This document shows, piece by piece, positions 43,170 through 53,059 of a stretch of 64,000 bases of DNA. How positions within the stretch are numbered: position 1 is the stretch's first letter; every line of letters begins with the position of its first letter. Made by a program: the position numbers and the translations under genes. The stretch is from an uncultured Lachnospiraceae bacterium (lineage in GTDB: Bacteria; Bacillota; Clostridia; Lachnospirales; Lachnospiraceae): assembly GCA_910586315.1 (NCBI GenBank), contig CAJUIP010000010.1, forward strand, positions 1-64,000, in the 5' to 3' direction. Below the pieces are notes generated by a model that did not search any database, was not told the origin of the DNA, and saw only the letters and a program-made list of their open reading frames with translations.

Positions 43170-44099
43170 ATGATCAAGTTTATTATTAAACGTCTTGTGG
43201 CACTGATTCCGGTTTTACTCGGCGTATCACTGCTTGTATTTTTTATCCTTGATTTGGCTCCTGGTGATCCTGCAAAAACTGCTCTTGGTGAGCAGGCGCG
43301 TCCCGAAGAAATCGAGGCGTTCCGAGAAGAGATGGGGTTAAATAATCCGTTTTTCGTTCGTTATGCAGATTATATGCTTGGACTGGTTCAGGGTGATCTT
43401 GGTACATCCTATAAAACACTTGATCCGGTTGGTCAGGAAGTATGGGCCCGTTTGCCAAATACAGCCGTGCTGGCTCTGACATCAACCGTAGTTGCCATTT
43501 TGCTGGCGCTTCCGTTAGGTATTATTGCCGCTATTAAACAAAACACGTTGTTTGACGGCATCAGTATGTTCGTATCATTGGTAGGTATTTCAATGCCTGT
43601 TTTCTGGATGGGACTTCTTTTAATTCTCATGTTTTCCGTAAAGCTGGGCTGGTTCCCGGTAGCGGGAGCGGATCAGGGAATTAAGAGCCTGGTACTCCCG
43701 TCATTTGCACTTGGATTTATGCACATGGCCTCTATTGCCCGTACGACACGAAGCTCCATGCTTGAGACAATCCGTCAGGATTATATTCGTACTGTGCGTG
43801 CGAAGGGACTTCCGGAGAAGGAAATTATTCTGCGTCACGCGCTGCGTAACGCATTGATCCCCACAACGACCGTTATCGGCTTACAGATTGGTTCCATGCT
43901 TGGCGGTTCCGTTCTTACTGAGAGCGTATTCTCCTGGCCGGGAATCGGACGCTATATGATCCAGTCGATCCAGGGCCGTGATATTCCGTCTGTTATGGGA
44001 TGTATTATTATCTTTGCGCTCAGTTTCGCAATCATTAACTTAATCGTTGACCTGATTTACGGATTTATTGATCCGCGTATCAAAGCACAGTATAAGTAA
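43170..44099 (+). CDS. dppB: Peptide ABC transporter permease (DppB-like)
   Basis: A 309-residue membrane protein with six transmembrane segments. The N-terminus IKRLVALIPVLLGVSLLVFF and DLAPGDPAKTALG are DppB hallmarks. The EAA loop is near LPEKEIILRHALRNALIPTT (about 219-238). GGGGAGAGG precedes the ATG. It pairs with DppC, whose gene starts 14 nt downstream. Confidence 0.94.
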   Translation: MIKFIIKRLVALIPVLLGVSLLVFFILDLAPGDPAKTALGEQARPEEIEAFREEMGLNNPFFVRYADYMLGLVQGDLGTSYKTLDPVGQEVWARLPNTAVLALTSTVVAILLALPLGIIAAIKQNTLFDGISMFVSLVGISMPVFWMGLLLILMFSVKLGWFPVAGADQGIKSLVLPSFALGFMHMASIARTTRSSMLETIRQDYIRTVRAKGLPEKEIILRHALRNALIPTTTVIGLQIGSMLGGSVLTESVFSWPGIGRYMIQSIQGRDIPSVMGCIIIFALSFAIINLIVDLIYGFIDPRIKAQYK

Positions 44100-44113
44100 G
44101 GAGGGGAAAGATA

Positions 44114-44980
44114 ATGAGCAATGTTTCTGTAAAGAAAAAAAGCCAGATCGCTGATGTGTGGAAACGTTTGTGCCGCAATAAAACAGCCGTTCTTGGTCTT
44201 GTTATTTTTGGTTTGCTGGCATTAATGGCGATTATTTCTCCGATTGTATTGGACTATGAAACACAGGTCATTAAGGCCGATTATTCCAGCACGCTTCAGG
44301 CTCCGTCAGCTGCCCACTGGTTTGGCACCGATGAGCTTGGCCGTGATATTTTATTCCGTGTAATGTATGGCTCCACAGTATCTCTTTCCATCGGTATTGT
44401 AACCGTAATTGTAGCGCTGTTCTTTGGCCTTATTTTAGGCGCTGCTGCCGGTTATTACGGCGGTAAGGTTGATATGGTTATCATGCGTATTATGGATATT
44501 TTCCTTGCTATTCCCGGTACTCTGCTTGCAATCTGTATCGTGGCTTCTCTTGGAAACTCCATACCGAACCTGGTTATTGCCCAGGCTGTTTCTTCTATAC
44601 CGACATTCTCCCGCGTTGTCCGCGGCGCCGTTATTACAGCCCGTGACGCCGAGTATGTGGAAGCTGCAAGAGCCATCGGCGCCAAGGATGGAACTATTAT
44701 TTTCAAAGAGGTTCTTCCTAACAGCTTAGCCCCGATCATCGTTCAGACAACATTACAGGTAGCCACCGTTATTCTGTCCATCGCAGGTCTTTCCTTTATC
44801 GGTCTGGGTATCCCGGCTCCGAGACCTGAATGGGGCGCAATGCTTTCCGGCGCTCGTGCATATATCCGCGATTACAGCTATATGTGTCTGTTCCCGGGCC
44901 TTGCAATTATGACTACCATTCTTTCACTCAACCTGTTGGGTGATGGTTTGCGTGATGCTCTTGATCCGAGACTGCGTTAA
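44114..44980 (+). CDS. dppC: Peptide ABC transporter permease (DppC-like)
   Basis: A 288-residue membrane protein. It shows the N-terminal oligopeptide-permease segment (LCRNKTAVLGLVIFGLLALM), HWFGTDELGRDILFRVMYG, RIMDIFLAIPGTLLAI and the EAA loop YVEAARAIGAKDGTIIFKEV followed by LPNSLAPII. Six transmembrane helices. GGAGGGGAAAGATA precedes the ATG. Confidence 0.94.
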   Translation: MSNVSVKKKSQIADVWKRLCRNKTAVLGLVIFGLLALMAIISPIVLDYETQVIKADYSSTLQAPSAAHWFGTDELGRDILFRVMYGSTVSLSIGIVTVIVALFFGLILGAAAGYYGGKVDMVIMRIMDIFLAIPGTLLAICIVASLGNSIPNLVIAQAVSSIPTFSRVVRGAVITARDAEYVEAARAIGAKDGTIIFKEVLPNSLAPIIVQTTLQVATVILSIAGLSFIGLGIPAPRPEWGAMLSGARAYIRDYSYMCLFPGLAIMTTILSLNLLGDGLRDALDPRLR

Positions 44981-44992
44981 GGGGGTAGCAAA

Positions 44993-46018
44993 ATGAGCGA
45001 AAATGTAAAAAATGTGAATTCTGCCGAAAAGGATCTTACTGCGGAGATTAAAAATCTTGTGGTAGAGTTCCGTACGGACTATGGTACCGTGCAGGCATTA
45101 AACGGTCTTGATCTTGAAATTGAGCGTGGTAAGACGCTTGGTCTGGTAGGCGAGACCGGTGCAGGTAAGACGACAACAGGTTTATCCCTCCTCCGCCTGA
45201 TCCCGAATCCTCCGGGAGTTATCGTAGACGGAACCATTAAGCTGGACGGCAAGGATATCCTGAAAATGACAGATAAGGAAATGCAGGCAATCCGCGGTAA
45301 GGCGGTTGCCATGATTTTCCAGGATCCCATGACCTCCCTCGACCCGGTTATGACCGTTGAGGAGCAGATTGCCGAGGTTATTAAGCTTCATGAGAAAGAT
45401 GTGGATGCCACGCAGAGAGCACGTGAGATGCTTGAGCTGGTAGGAATTCCGGGAAGCCGCGGAGGAGAATATCCGCATCAGTTTTCCGGTGGTATGAAGC
45501 AGCGTGTTGTTATCGCTATGGCCCTGGCATGTAACCCTGAGCTTCTGATTGCCGATGAGCCTACAACTGCTCTGGATGTTACCATTCAGGCACAGGTTCT
45601 TGAGATGATGAAGCAGTTACGTGATAAGTATAATACATCCATGCTTATGATTACCCATGACCTTGGTATCGTAGCTGAGATTTGTGATAAGGTATCCGTT
45701 GTTTATGCAGGCCGTGTGATTGAGCATGGTACTCTGGAGGATATCTTCAAGAATACACGTCATCCGTACACGGAGGGACTTTTCAACTCCCTTCCGAATC
45801 TGGAAAACCGCCAGGCAGAGCTTAAACCGATTAAGGGATTGATGCCTGACCCCAGCAACCTGCCGAAGGGATGTGCATTCTGTCCGCGTTGTGATTACGC
45901 AATGGAAATCTGTAAGACGCAGAAGCCGGAGCGTGTATACCGCAATGATACTCATTACGTTGAATGTCACCTGTATAACAAAGACAATATTCATGAGGGG
46001 AAGGTGAACATACGATGA
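44993..46018 (+). CDS. dppD: Peptide ABC transporter ATPase (DppD-like)
   Basis: A 341-residue ATPase. Walker A GETGAGKTTTG, Q-loop MIFQDPMTSLDPVMTV, signature FSGGMKQRVVIAMALACNP, Walker B LLIADEPTTALDVTIQAQ, H-loop MITHDLGIVAE. The C-terminal oligopeptide/dipeptide extension has FCPRCDYAMEICKTQKPE, whose Cys residues are typical of this group and may bind a metal cluster. The stop overlaps the dppF start (ATGA), giving translational coupling. Confidence 0.95.
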   Translation: MSENVKNVNSAEKDLTAEIKNLVVEFRTDYGTVQALNGLDLEIERGKTLGLVGETGAGKTTTGLSLLRLIPNPPGVIVDGTIKLDGKDILKMTDKEMQAIRGKAVAMIFQDPMTSLDPVMTVEEQIAEVIKLHEKDVDATQRAREMLELVGIPGSRGGEYPHQFSGGMKQRVVIAMALACNPELLIADEPTTALDVTIQAQVLEMMKQLRDKYNTSMLMITHDLGIVAEICDKVSVVYAGRVIEHGTLEDIFKNTRHPYTEGLFNSLPNLENRQAELKPIKGLMPDPSNLPKGCAFCPRCDYAMEICKTQKPERVYRNDTHYVECHLYNKDNIHEGKVNIR

Positions 46019-46968
46019 GCACACAGCCGTTGCTTGAAGTTAAAAATTTGAAAAAGTATTTCAAAACGCCGAAGGGAATGCTGCACGCCGTTGACGATGT
46101 TACCTTTACCATTGAGAGAGGAAAAACATTAGGCGTAGTAGGTGAGTCCGGCTGTGGTAAGTCCACCACAGGACGTGCAATTTTACGTCTGCTGGAGCCC
46201 ACCTCCGGTGAGGTCCTCTTTGAAGGTCAGGACGTTGTTAAGCTGTCTGATGAAGAGATGCGTAAAAAACGTACCGAGATGCAGATCATCTTCCAGGACC
46301 CGTTCTCCAGCCTGAATCCGCGTAAAACGATCAGCCAGATCATCGCGGATCCACTGAAAATCAATAAGATTATTACAAATAAGGACGAACAGATGAACCG
46401 TGTTCGTGAGCTGATGGAGACGGTAGGTCTTGCAGACCGTTTAATCAATACATATCCTCACGAGCTGGATGGCGGACGCCGTCAGCGTATCGGGATTGCC
46501 CGTGCGCTGGCCCTGAATCCGAAATTTATCGTCTGCGATGAGCCTGTATCTGCACTTGATGTTTCCATTCAGGCGCAGATCTTAAACCTGATGAAAGAGT
46601 TACAGCGTAAGATGGGACTGACCTATATGTTCATTACCCATGACTTATCCGTTGTAAACCACTTTTCGGATGATATCGCAGTTATGTACCTCGGCAGACT
46701 GATTGAGAAAGCTCCGTCAGAGGAACTGTTTGCGAATCCGGTACATCCGTATACACAGGCTTTGTTATCTGCGATTCCGATTCCGTCTTTGGATAATAAG
46801 CGTGAGCGTATCTTACTGAAAGGTGAGATTACTTCTCCTATCGAGCCGCCGAAGGCATGCCGTTTCGCAAACCGCTGCCCGCATGCAACCGACCGCTGCC
46901 GCGCGGAGGAGCCGCCGCTTAAGGAAATTGCTCCAGGACATTTTGTTTCCTGCTTCCTTTGCGATTAA
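46015..46968 (+). CDS. dppF: Peptide ABC transporter ATPase (DppF-like)
   Basis: A 317-residue ATPase. Walker A GESGCGKSTTGRAIL, Q-loop IIFQDPFSSLNPRKTIS, and Walker B FIVCDEPVSALDVSIQAQ. The signature region reads LDGGRRQRIGIARALALNP instead of the usual LSGGQRQR: two changes at the ABC signature (D for S, R for Q). The C-terminal CRFANRCPHATDRC motif matches the DppF tail. The substituted signature could make this the weaker half of an asymmetric ATPase pair (inference). Confidence 0.94.
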   Translation: MSTQPLLEVKNLKKYFKTPKGMLHAVDDVTFTIERGKTLGVVGESGCGKSTTGRAILRLLEPTSGEVLFEGQDVVKLSDEEMRKKRTEMQIIFQDPFSSLNPRKTISQIIADPLKINKIITNKDEQMNRVRELMETVGLADRLINTYPHELDGGRRQRIGIARALALNPKFIVCDEPVSALDVSIQAQILNLMKELQRKMGLTYMFITHDLSVVNHFSDDIAVMYLGRLIEKAPSEELFANPVHPYTQALLSAIPIPSLDNKRERILLKGEITSPIEPPKACRFANRCPHATDRCRAEEPPLKEIAPGHFVSCFLCD

Positions 46969-47000
46969 TTCCAATAACAGTATCTGTGAGTAATAAATCC

Positions 47001-47036
47001 GTCCAGAACACCTGCAAGGAGTGTTCTGGACGTTTT
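47001..47036 (+). terminator. Intrinsic terminator of the peptide ABC operon
   Basis: GTCCAGAACAC, loop CTGCAAGGA, GTGTTCTGGAC followed by GTTTTT. Confidence 0.92.
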
Positions 47037-47069
47037 TGTCAATTGCAAATGCGAAGGAGAAAACAGAGG

Positions 47070-48398
47070 ATGGAACTGGATATGACGAAGGGCCGGCCAA
47101 TGTCAGTGCTCTTAAGGTTTGCCTTGCCATTAATGGCTGGCAATGTTTTTCAACAGTTTTATAATATGGCGGATACGATTATTGTTGGACGGTTTGTGGG
47201 GGCCGATGCTCTGGCAGCGGTTGGCGCAACCGGGATTATTATGTTCTTACTGACAGGGTTTGCACAGGGAATTACCTCCGGATTTTCCATTCTGACATCG
47301 CAGCGGTACGGTGCAGGCGATTTAAACGGCGTGAGAAGGAGTGTGGCGGGCGGCGTTGTTTTGTCAATGGCATCGGCGGCCATCTTAACATTTTTATCTT
47401 TGGCGTCCATGAAGCCGCTTCTGCATTTTATGAATACTCCAGCTGATATTTATCGGGAAGCATATACTTACATCATGGTAATCAGCGCAGGAATGGCAGT
47501 CACCTTTTTTTATAATCTGTTTTCTGCGTTTCTCAGAGCTGTCGGAAACAGTCGTGTCCCGTTGTTTTTCCTGATTTTTTCATCATGCTTCAATGTGGTG
47601 TTGGATCTTTTGTTCGTTTTGCGTTTTGGCTGGGGAACAAAGGGAGCGGCTTTGGCAACCGTTGCGGCGCAGGCGGTTTCTGCCGTTCTCTGTGGCGGAT
47701 ATATCTGTGTGAGGGTTCCGGTTCTGACACCATCGAAAGGAATGTGGAAACCGAATGGACGTGACGCATACTTCCAGCTCTCCATGGGAATCCCTATGGG
47801 ACTTCAGTTTGCGATTACCGCCTTCGGCGGTATTGTGATGCAGTCGGCCGTTAACTTATTTGGTACAGTGGCTGTGGCATCCTATACAGCAGCGGGAAAA
47901 TTAGAATCTCTTGCGGAACAGGGGATGGTGGCCATTGGACAGGCTGTCGCAGTTTATGGCGGTCAGAATTTCGGGAAAGGGGATTATAAAAGAATCCGGG
48001 AAGGAGTGCGTGCGGCGCTTATTGCAGAAATTACATATGGAATTCTGGCTGCTCTTTGTATGTGCGGCATTCTGGAACCAGCGCTTCGGATTTTCTTTTC
48101 TGCGGATGCAGATCTTTCGGAGATGCTTCCGTGGGCGTGGACTTACACAAAAATATGTACGGCTTTTTTTATTCCTCTCAGTACCATTTTTGTTTTCCGT
48201 AATATTATGCAGGGATGTGGGTATGGATTTTTGCCTATGGCCGGCGGCATCGTGGAAATGGCGGCGCGTCTCCTTATGGCATTTGCAGCCATGGAGGTAA
48301 AAAATTATGCAGCGGCCTGCTTTTGTCATCCGGTTGCCTGGACATCGGCGGCGGTGTTTTTAGGAGTGGCATATTTACGGGTAATGCGGCGTCAGTGA
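47070..48398 (+). CDS. MATE-family efflux transporter
   Basis: A 442-residue exporter with 12 transmembrane segments. The start MELDMTKGRPMSVLLRFALP, then LMAGNVFQQFYNMADTIIVG and RFVGADALAAVGATGII, are typical of the DinF/NorM-like clostridial MATE group. Mirrored motifs in the second half include GIPMGLQFAITAFGGIVMQS and AAGKLESLAEQGMVAIGQAV. The start at 47070 was chosen because GAAGGAGAAAACAGAGG lies before it; an open frame extends back into dppF's end. Substrate unknown: cationic compounds or toxins expelled with sodium or protons. The amidase gene follows after 79 nt. Confidence 0.92.
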   Translation: MELDMTKGRPMSVLLRFALPLMAGNVFQQFYNMADTIIVGRFVGADALAAVGATGIIMFLLTGFAQGITSGFSILTSQRYGAGDLNGVRRSVAGGVVLSMASAAILTFLSLASMKPLLHFMNTPADIYREAYTYIMVISAGMAVTFFYNLFSAFLRAVGNSRVPLFFLIFSSCFNVVLDLLFVLRFGWGTKGAALATVAAQAVSAVLCGGYICVRVPVLTPSKGMWKPNGRDAYFQLSMGIPMGLQFAITAFGGIVMQSAVNLFGTVAVASYTAAGKLESLAEQGMVAIGQAVAVYGGQNFGKGDYKRIREGVRAALIAEITYGILAALCMCGILEPALRIFFSADADLSEMLPWAWTYTKICTAFFIPLSTIFVFRNIMQGCGYGFLPMAGGIVEMAARLLMAFAAMEVKNYAAACFCHPVAWTSAAVFLGVAYLRVMRRQ

Positions 48399-48477
48399 GG
48401 CTCAGGGACCGACCCGCAGTTTATGGAGAAGATGTTGAAGAATAAATGATGATGTTCGAGTTATAAGGAGGAAAAAT

Positions 48478-49320
48478 ATGATTTTGAAAGTTGCATTGCT
48501 TCAGCTGCTTCCGGGGAAAGATCTGGAAGAGCAATTTATGATAGGAAGGGCTGCCTGTGAAAAGGCAAAGGATATGGATGCAGACGTTGCCCTGTTCCCG
48601 GAGATGTGGAGCGATGGCTATATGATTCCAGAGGATGAGAAAGTTGTTCATGAATTATCAATTTCCGCTGACAGCGATTTTATTCAGGGTTTCCGAATGC
48701 TGGCGGAGAAACTTCAGATGGCAGTCGGCATTACATTTCTTGAGAGACATAACCCCAAACCGCGGAATTCTATGATACTTTTTGACAGAAATGGTAAGCA
48801 GGTATTACATTACTCTAAAGTACATACATGTGATTTTGATTCGGAGAAGATGCTGTCATCCGGAGAAGACTTTCATGTTGCTGATCTGGATATCGGCAGG
48901 GGGACCGTCAAAGTCGGTTCTATGATTTGCTTTGACAGGGAATTTCCTGAGAGCGCAAGAATCCTGATGTTAAAGGGTGCGGAGGTGGTTCTTGCTCCGA
49001 ATGCCTGTCCTCTGGAAATAAACCGCCTTGCCGCGCTTCGTACCAGAGCCTATGAAAATATGTTTGCGATTGCCACGTGCAATTATCCTGCCGGACAGCC
49101 GGACTGCAATGGGCATTCTGTCGTGTTTGACGGCGTTGCATGGCTGCGTGAGGAACCGGGGGTGCGGGATATGTGTATCTTTGAGGCGCCGGGCGGGGAA
49201 GGTGTCTATCTGGCTGAGATTGATTTGGATATGCTTCGGGAATACCGTGCGAATGAGGTGATGGGAAATAAGTACCGCCATCCGGAGAAGTACGGGATTT
49301 TAATTTCAAACCGCAAATGA
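48478..49320 (+). CDS. Carbon-nitrogen hydrolase (nitrilase superfamily)
   Basis: A 280-residue cytoplasmic enzyme. The Glu-Lys-Cys triad is visible: Glu in VALFPEMWSDGY (near 41), Lys in HYSKVHTCDFD (near 113) and Cys in VGSMICFDREFPESAR (near 146). It hydrolyses a C-N bond of an amide; the specific substrate (omega-amide, carbamoyl-amine or other) is not clear. Strong ribosome site AAGGAGGAAAAAT. It may be cotranscribed with the MATE exporter. Confidence 0.9.
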   Translation: MILKVALLQLLPGKDLEEQFMIGRAACEKAKDMDADVALFPEMWSDGYMIPEDEKVVHELSISADSDFIQGFRMLAEKLQMAVGITFLERHNPKPRNSMILFDRNGKQVLHYSKVHTCDFDSEKMLSSGEDFHVADLDIGRGTVKVGSMICFDREFPESARILMLKGAEVVLAPNACPLEINRLAALRTRAYENMFAIATCNYPAGQPDCNGHSVVFDGVAWLREEPGVRDMCIFEAPGGEGVYLAEIDLDMLREYRANEVMGNKYRHPEKYGILISNRK

Positions 49321-49384
49321 GACTGGGGAATAGATAGAAATGGGAACTGCAGCGTTTCACAAGAACTGAAAACGGAGGTGGAAA

Positions 49385-52300
49385 ATGGCTCAACATTTAT
49401 CCGTAAGAATACCATGGAAAGATAATGGCTATAACGGCTTTGTCTGTGACAAGCCCTGTTATAACAATGCCTGCCTGAGATTAAAGAATATCTCCGGCAG
49501 CAGAGATGATGAACTGGAAGAGAAATTAAGTGGCTGCCCGATCAAAGGGCATGAGGCGGAAATTCCCTGTTTGTCTGAGGGCGGTTGTTTTATGTCACCG
49601 GACAGCTATGTACGAATGTCTGTCCACCCGTACAAAGCGAGCAACAAGAAAACGCATGGTCATTTTTACGAGACAGAACTGGTGTACCCGCCTTTCTCCC
49701 TTCCGGCAAGACCTTTTGGATGGACCATGCTTTACAAGGCGGATGATGATAATATTGATAATCTGGTACGCAGGTTTGCGATTGATTATGATCCGGCCAG
49801 AGAGCCCGATCTGCCGTTTCTTACGAACTGGGTTCAGGATGCCACGAACCAGAGAGCTATCTTCAAAGCCTTTTATGAAGACGTTCAGCCAGGTTCTTCT
49901 CTGGTAATTCCGTATGCGAAGCAGGTTCCGTTTATTGATGATGCCAAACGTGTGGTTATGGGCATCGGCAGAATTACGTCTATAACGGAACCGCCGGAGC
50001 ATAACCATACGGATTCTGGTGATTTACGTTCCATCCTCTGGGAGACCATGCTTGGTCATTCGATTCGTGATGACAGAAAAGACGGTTTCCTGCTTCCATA
50101 TCGTGAGATGATGGAATATGCTTCCGAACATCCGGAGTTTGACATAAGAACCGTGACGGTCTTTGCAGAGGATGATTATTTTGATGAGTTCTCTTACGCA
50201 ACAGAACAACTGTCTTATGACGCGGTAATCAGCGTATTACTCCAGTCGATCAAGGCTCTGGAGATTATTAAAACGTGTATTCCGGGCAACTGGAAAGAAT
50301 GTATTCTTTGGGCAAAACAGCGTCTCCAGGAAGTCTGGCGTGACCGCGGACCATTCCCTGGTCTCGGAGTTATGCTTTCTGTGATTGGATTCCAACGGGG
50401 AGAAGTCATTGCCAAAGAAATAAAGAAACATGTAGATGATGTATCCCGGTATGAGGAAGTCGTGGAAGCGGCTTTTTGCGCTCCCCAAAAGTATTTCTCT
50501 CAAAAAGTGCCTTCTGTGTTAGGAAAAACGGAACTGGATACGTTCCGTTCCCTGCCGGCGGAGCGCAGGCAGCTGTTTTGGCTTCTTGCGAGAATGTCAT
50601 TGACAGAAATTCAGGCATACCACGTATATTACCGCGAAGAACGAAAAAAGATTGGATTTTTGTGCTTTGATGCAGAGATCATTATGAATCCTTATATTCT
50701 GTACGAGAAAACAAGACGGGCAGCTTTTGAAGTGGTTATCCCGGTTAAGAAAATCGATATGGCGGTATATCCACCGGAAGAAATTAGAGATACAAACCCG
50801 CTGCAGGTGCCGTCCGCACTGGAATCCCGCAATGACAAACGTCGTGTTAGAGCGTATTTTATCAGTATTTTAGAACATCACGCCATGAATGGGCACACGG
50901 TATATCCGGTTGACAAGCTGATTGGGGACATCAACAGTCTGGCTGTTGAGCCGTCCTGCCAGGTAACCAGTGATATTATCCATGGATTTTCTTCCTTCCT
51001 GGAAGAAGAACTACAGGTGATTGCGTGTGTAAATGGAGAAAAAACATATCAGCTCAACAGACTGTTTGAGATGGATGAGGTGATCCGCTCTTCTGTCACT
51101 AAGCGCCTGAAAGGAGCCAGACATGAAATTGATGAAAACTGGCGTGAAATTATAGACAATGCTTTTGACGGACAACCGCAGTCAGAATTTGAGGAGCGGG
51201 CAAGAACAGAAAAGGCGGCAGTCCTTAAAGAACTTGCAGAGTCCCGCCTGTCTGTCCTGATCGGCGGTGCCGGTACCGGTAAAACAACACTCCTTGCATT
51301 GCTGTGTAAATCGGAACAAATCAGAAATGGCGGAGTACTGCTGCTGGCTCCGACAGGGAAAGCGAGGGTCCGTATGAGCCAGGCTATGCGTATGCAGGGG
51401 GTTGACAGCACAGCGAAAACGGTGGCTCAATTCCTGAGCGAGAGCAGGCGTTTCAATGGATATACCATGGAGTATCATCTTTCCAATGAGGATGCCGGGA
51501 GTGTTCCGTTTACAGTCATTATTGATGAGAGCTCCATGCTGACGGAAGAAATGTTTGGCGCATTACTCCAGGCGCTTCGAAAAAAGGCAAAGAGAATTAT
51601 TTTTGTCGGGGATCCGAATCAGCTGCCGCCTATTGGATCCGGACGTCCTTTTGTGGATTTGGTACGATATCTGAATCACGACATTAAAGCGTTTCCAAGG
51701 GTTGGAAAGGGGTTTGGTGAACTTACAGTTACCATGCGTCAGCTGTCAAGGGATGGCGTTCCACGGGGCGATACGGAGCTCTCCAAATGGTACACGGGTG
51801 ATTCTGAGAATTTGGATGACAGTATCTTCATCAAATTGCAGGACGGAGAGCTTGGAGAGCACGTTTCGTTCAAAAGGTGGTCTACGCCCGAAGAACTGGA
51901 GCAGAAAATTTTCGAAACGATTGCAGAAGAAACCTGTATGGAGGATGTTGATGATATTCAGGGATTTAATGTTTCTATTGGCGGTACGATAAATTCCGGC
52001 TGGATGAATTTTGGTTCGGATCCTAAGAAAATTGAGGATTGGCAGATTCTTTCCGCATATCGAAACGATGCAGCCATCGGGACAGCGACAATCAACCGGT
52101 ATATCCACGAAAAATACCACTCTCAGGAAATGATGACGCTGAGAGACTGCAAGGTTCGCGGAACCCGCAATCTGCTTGGAACGGATGGTATCGTTTTTGG
52201 TGATAAGGTAATTAATGTACGTAATCAGAAGCTCAGGAGCTATAATGTGAAAACGCGATCGGCTGAGGATGGATATGTCGCCAATGGGGAAGTTGGTATT

Positions 52301-53059
52301 GTCGAAAGAATTTGGCAAAAGCCTAAGGATAAAAAGAATACCCATCAGGTCGTATTTTCGTCACAGCCGCATTGTAACTACAACTGGCTCTCAACCGTTG
52401 CCGAAGAAGGAACCTCTGACCTGGAACTTGCATATGCCCTTACTGTCCATAAATCTCAGGGAAGCGAGTTCGGAAAAGTGATTCTTGTTTTAGGAGAGCC
52501 GGGAGGATTGCTTTCTAAAGAATTGCTTTATACTGCGATTACAAGACAGAAAGACAAACTGGTGATTCTCTATAATGATGGTGCTTACCATCTGAGAGAC
52601 TATGCATCGGTATCTTACTCTGAAGCTGCCAGAAGATTTACCTGTCTTTTTGAGGCGCCTGATATTGTCGAATATAAGCAGAAGTATTATGAACAGGCTC
52701 TGATCCACAGAACACTCAAAGGCGACCTGGTTCGCTCAAAATCGGAAGTTATCATTGCCAATATGCTGTATGAGGCAGGGATTGAATATGAGTATGAAAA
52801 AGAGCTGGATTTGGGCGAAGACGGCATTCGTATTCCGGATTTCACCATCGAGGATGCGGAAAGCGGCCTCTGTTTCTACTGGGAGCATTGCGGCATGCCC
52901 GGTGACGCGGCATACAACAGACATTGGAAAGAGAAGCAGGCGCTCTATAAAAAGCATGATATTGTGGAGGGGGAAAACCTGATTGTATCAAAAGATTCGC
53001 TTAACGGTGGAATTGATTCTTCGGAGATTAAACGTTTGATTGATATGTATTTGAGCTAA
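49385..53059 (+). CDS. RecD2-like helicase fused to a PD-(D/E)xK-type nuclease domain
   Basis: A 1224-residue protein. Residues 1-600 are a large region I do not recognise. The superfamily 1B helicase core starts at Walker A (GGAGTGKTTLLALL, near 627). Walker B is VIIDESSMLTEEM (near 711), motif III VGDPNQLPPIGSGRPF (near 745), motif V/VI ALTVHKSQGSEFGKVILV (near 1020) and LLYTAITRQKDKLVI. The C-terminal about 120 residues (SKSEVIIANMLYEAGIEYEY; RIPDFTIED near 1150; FYWEHCGM; HWKEKQALYKKH) look like a PD-(D/E)xK nuclease. It is a single gene with its own AACGGAGGTGG site. Such stand-alone helicase-nucleases are often phage defence proteins (inference), supported by the accessory neighbours. 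Confidence 0.83.
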   Translation: MAQHLSVRIPWKDNGYNGFVCDKPCYNNACLRLKNISGSRDDELEEKLSGCPIKGHEAEIPCLSEGGCFMSPDSYVRMSVHPYKASNKKTHGHFYETELVYPPFSLPARPFGWTMLYKADDDNIDNLVRRFAIDYDPAREPDLPFLTNWVQDATNQRAIFKAFYEDVQPGSSLVIPYAKQVPFIDDAKRVVMGIGRITSITEPPEHNHTDSGDLRSILWETMLGHSIRDDRKDGFLLPYREMMEYASEHPEFDIRTVTVFAEDDYFDEFSYATEQLSYDAVISVLLQSIKALEIIKTCIPGNWKECILWAKQRLQEVWRDRGPFPGLGVMLSVIGFQRGEVIAKEIKKHVDDVSRYEEVVEAAFCAPQKYFSQKVPSVLGKTELDTFRSLPAERRQLFWLLARMSLTEIQAYHVYYREERKKIGFLCFDAEIIMNPYILYEKTRRAAFEVVIPVKKIDMAVYPPEEIRDTNPLQVPSALESRNDKRRVRAYFISILEHHAMNGHTVYPVDKLIGDINSLAVEPSCQVTSDIIHGFSSFLEEELQVIACVNGEKTYQLNRLFEMDEVIRSSVTKRLKGARHEIDENWREIIDNAFDGQPQSEFEERARTEKAAVLKELAESRLSVLIGGAGTGKTTLLALLCKSEQIRNGGVLLLAPTGKARVRMSQAMRMQGVDSTAKTVAQFLSESRRFNGYTMEYHLSNEDAGSVPFTVIIDESSMLTEEMFGALLQALRKKAKRIIFVGDPNQLPPIGSGRPFVDLVRYLNHDIKAFPRVGKGFGELTVTMRQLSRDGVPRGDTELSKWYTGDSENLDDSIFIKLQDGELGEHVSFKRWSTPEELEQKIFETIAEETCMEDVDDIQGFNVSIGGTINSGWMNFGSDPKKIEDWQILSAYRNDAAIGTATINRYIHEKYHSQEMMTLRDCKVRGTRNLLGTDGIVFGDKVINVRNQKLRSYNVKTRSAEDGYVANGEVGIVERIWQKPKDKKNTHQVVFSSQPHCNYNWLSTVAEEGTSDLELAYALTVHKSQGSEFGKVILVLGEPGGLLSKELLYTAITRQKDKLVILYNDGAYHLRDYASVSYSEAARRFTCLFEAPDIVEYKQKYYEQALIHRTLKGDLVRSKSEVIIANMLYEAGIEYEYEKELDLGEDGIRIPDFTIEDAESGLCFYWEHCGMPGDAAYNRHWKEKQALYKKHDIVEGENLIVSKDSLNGGIDSSEIKRLIDMYLS

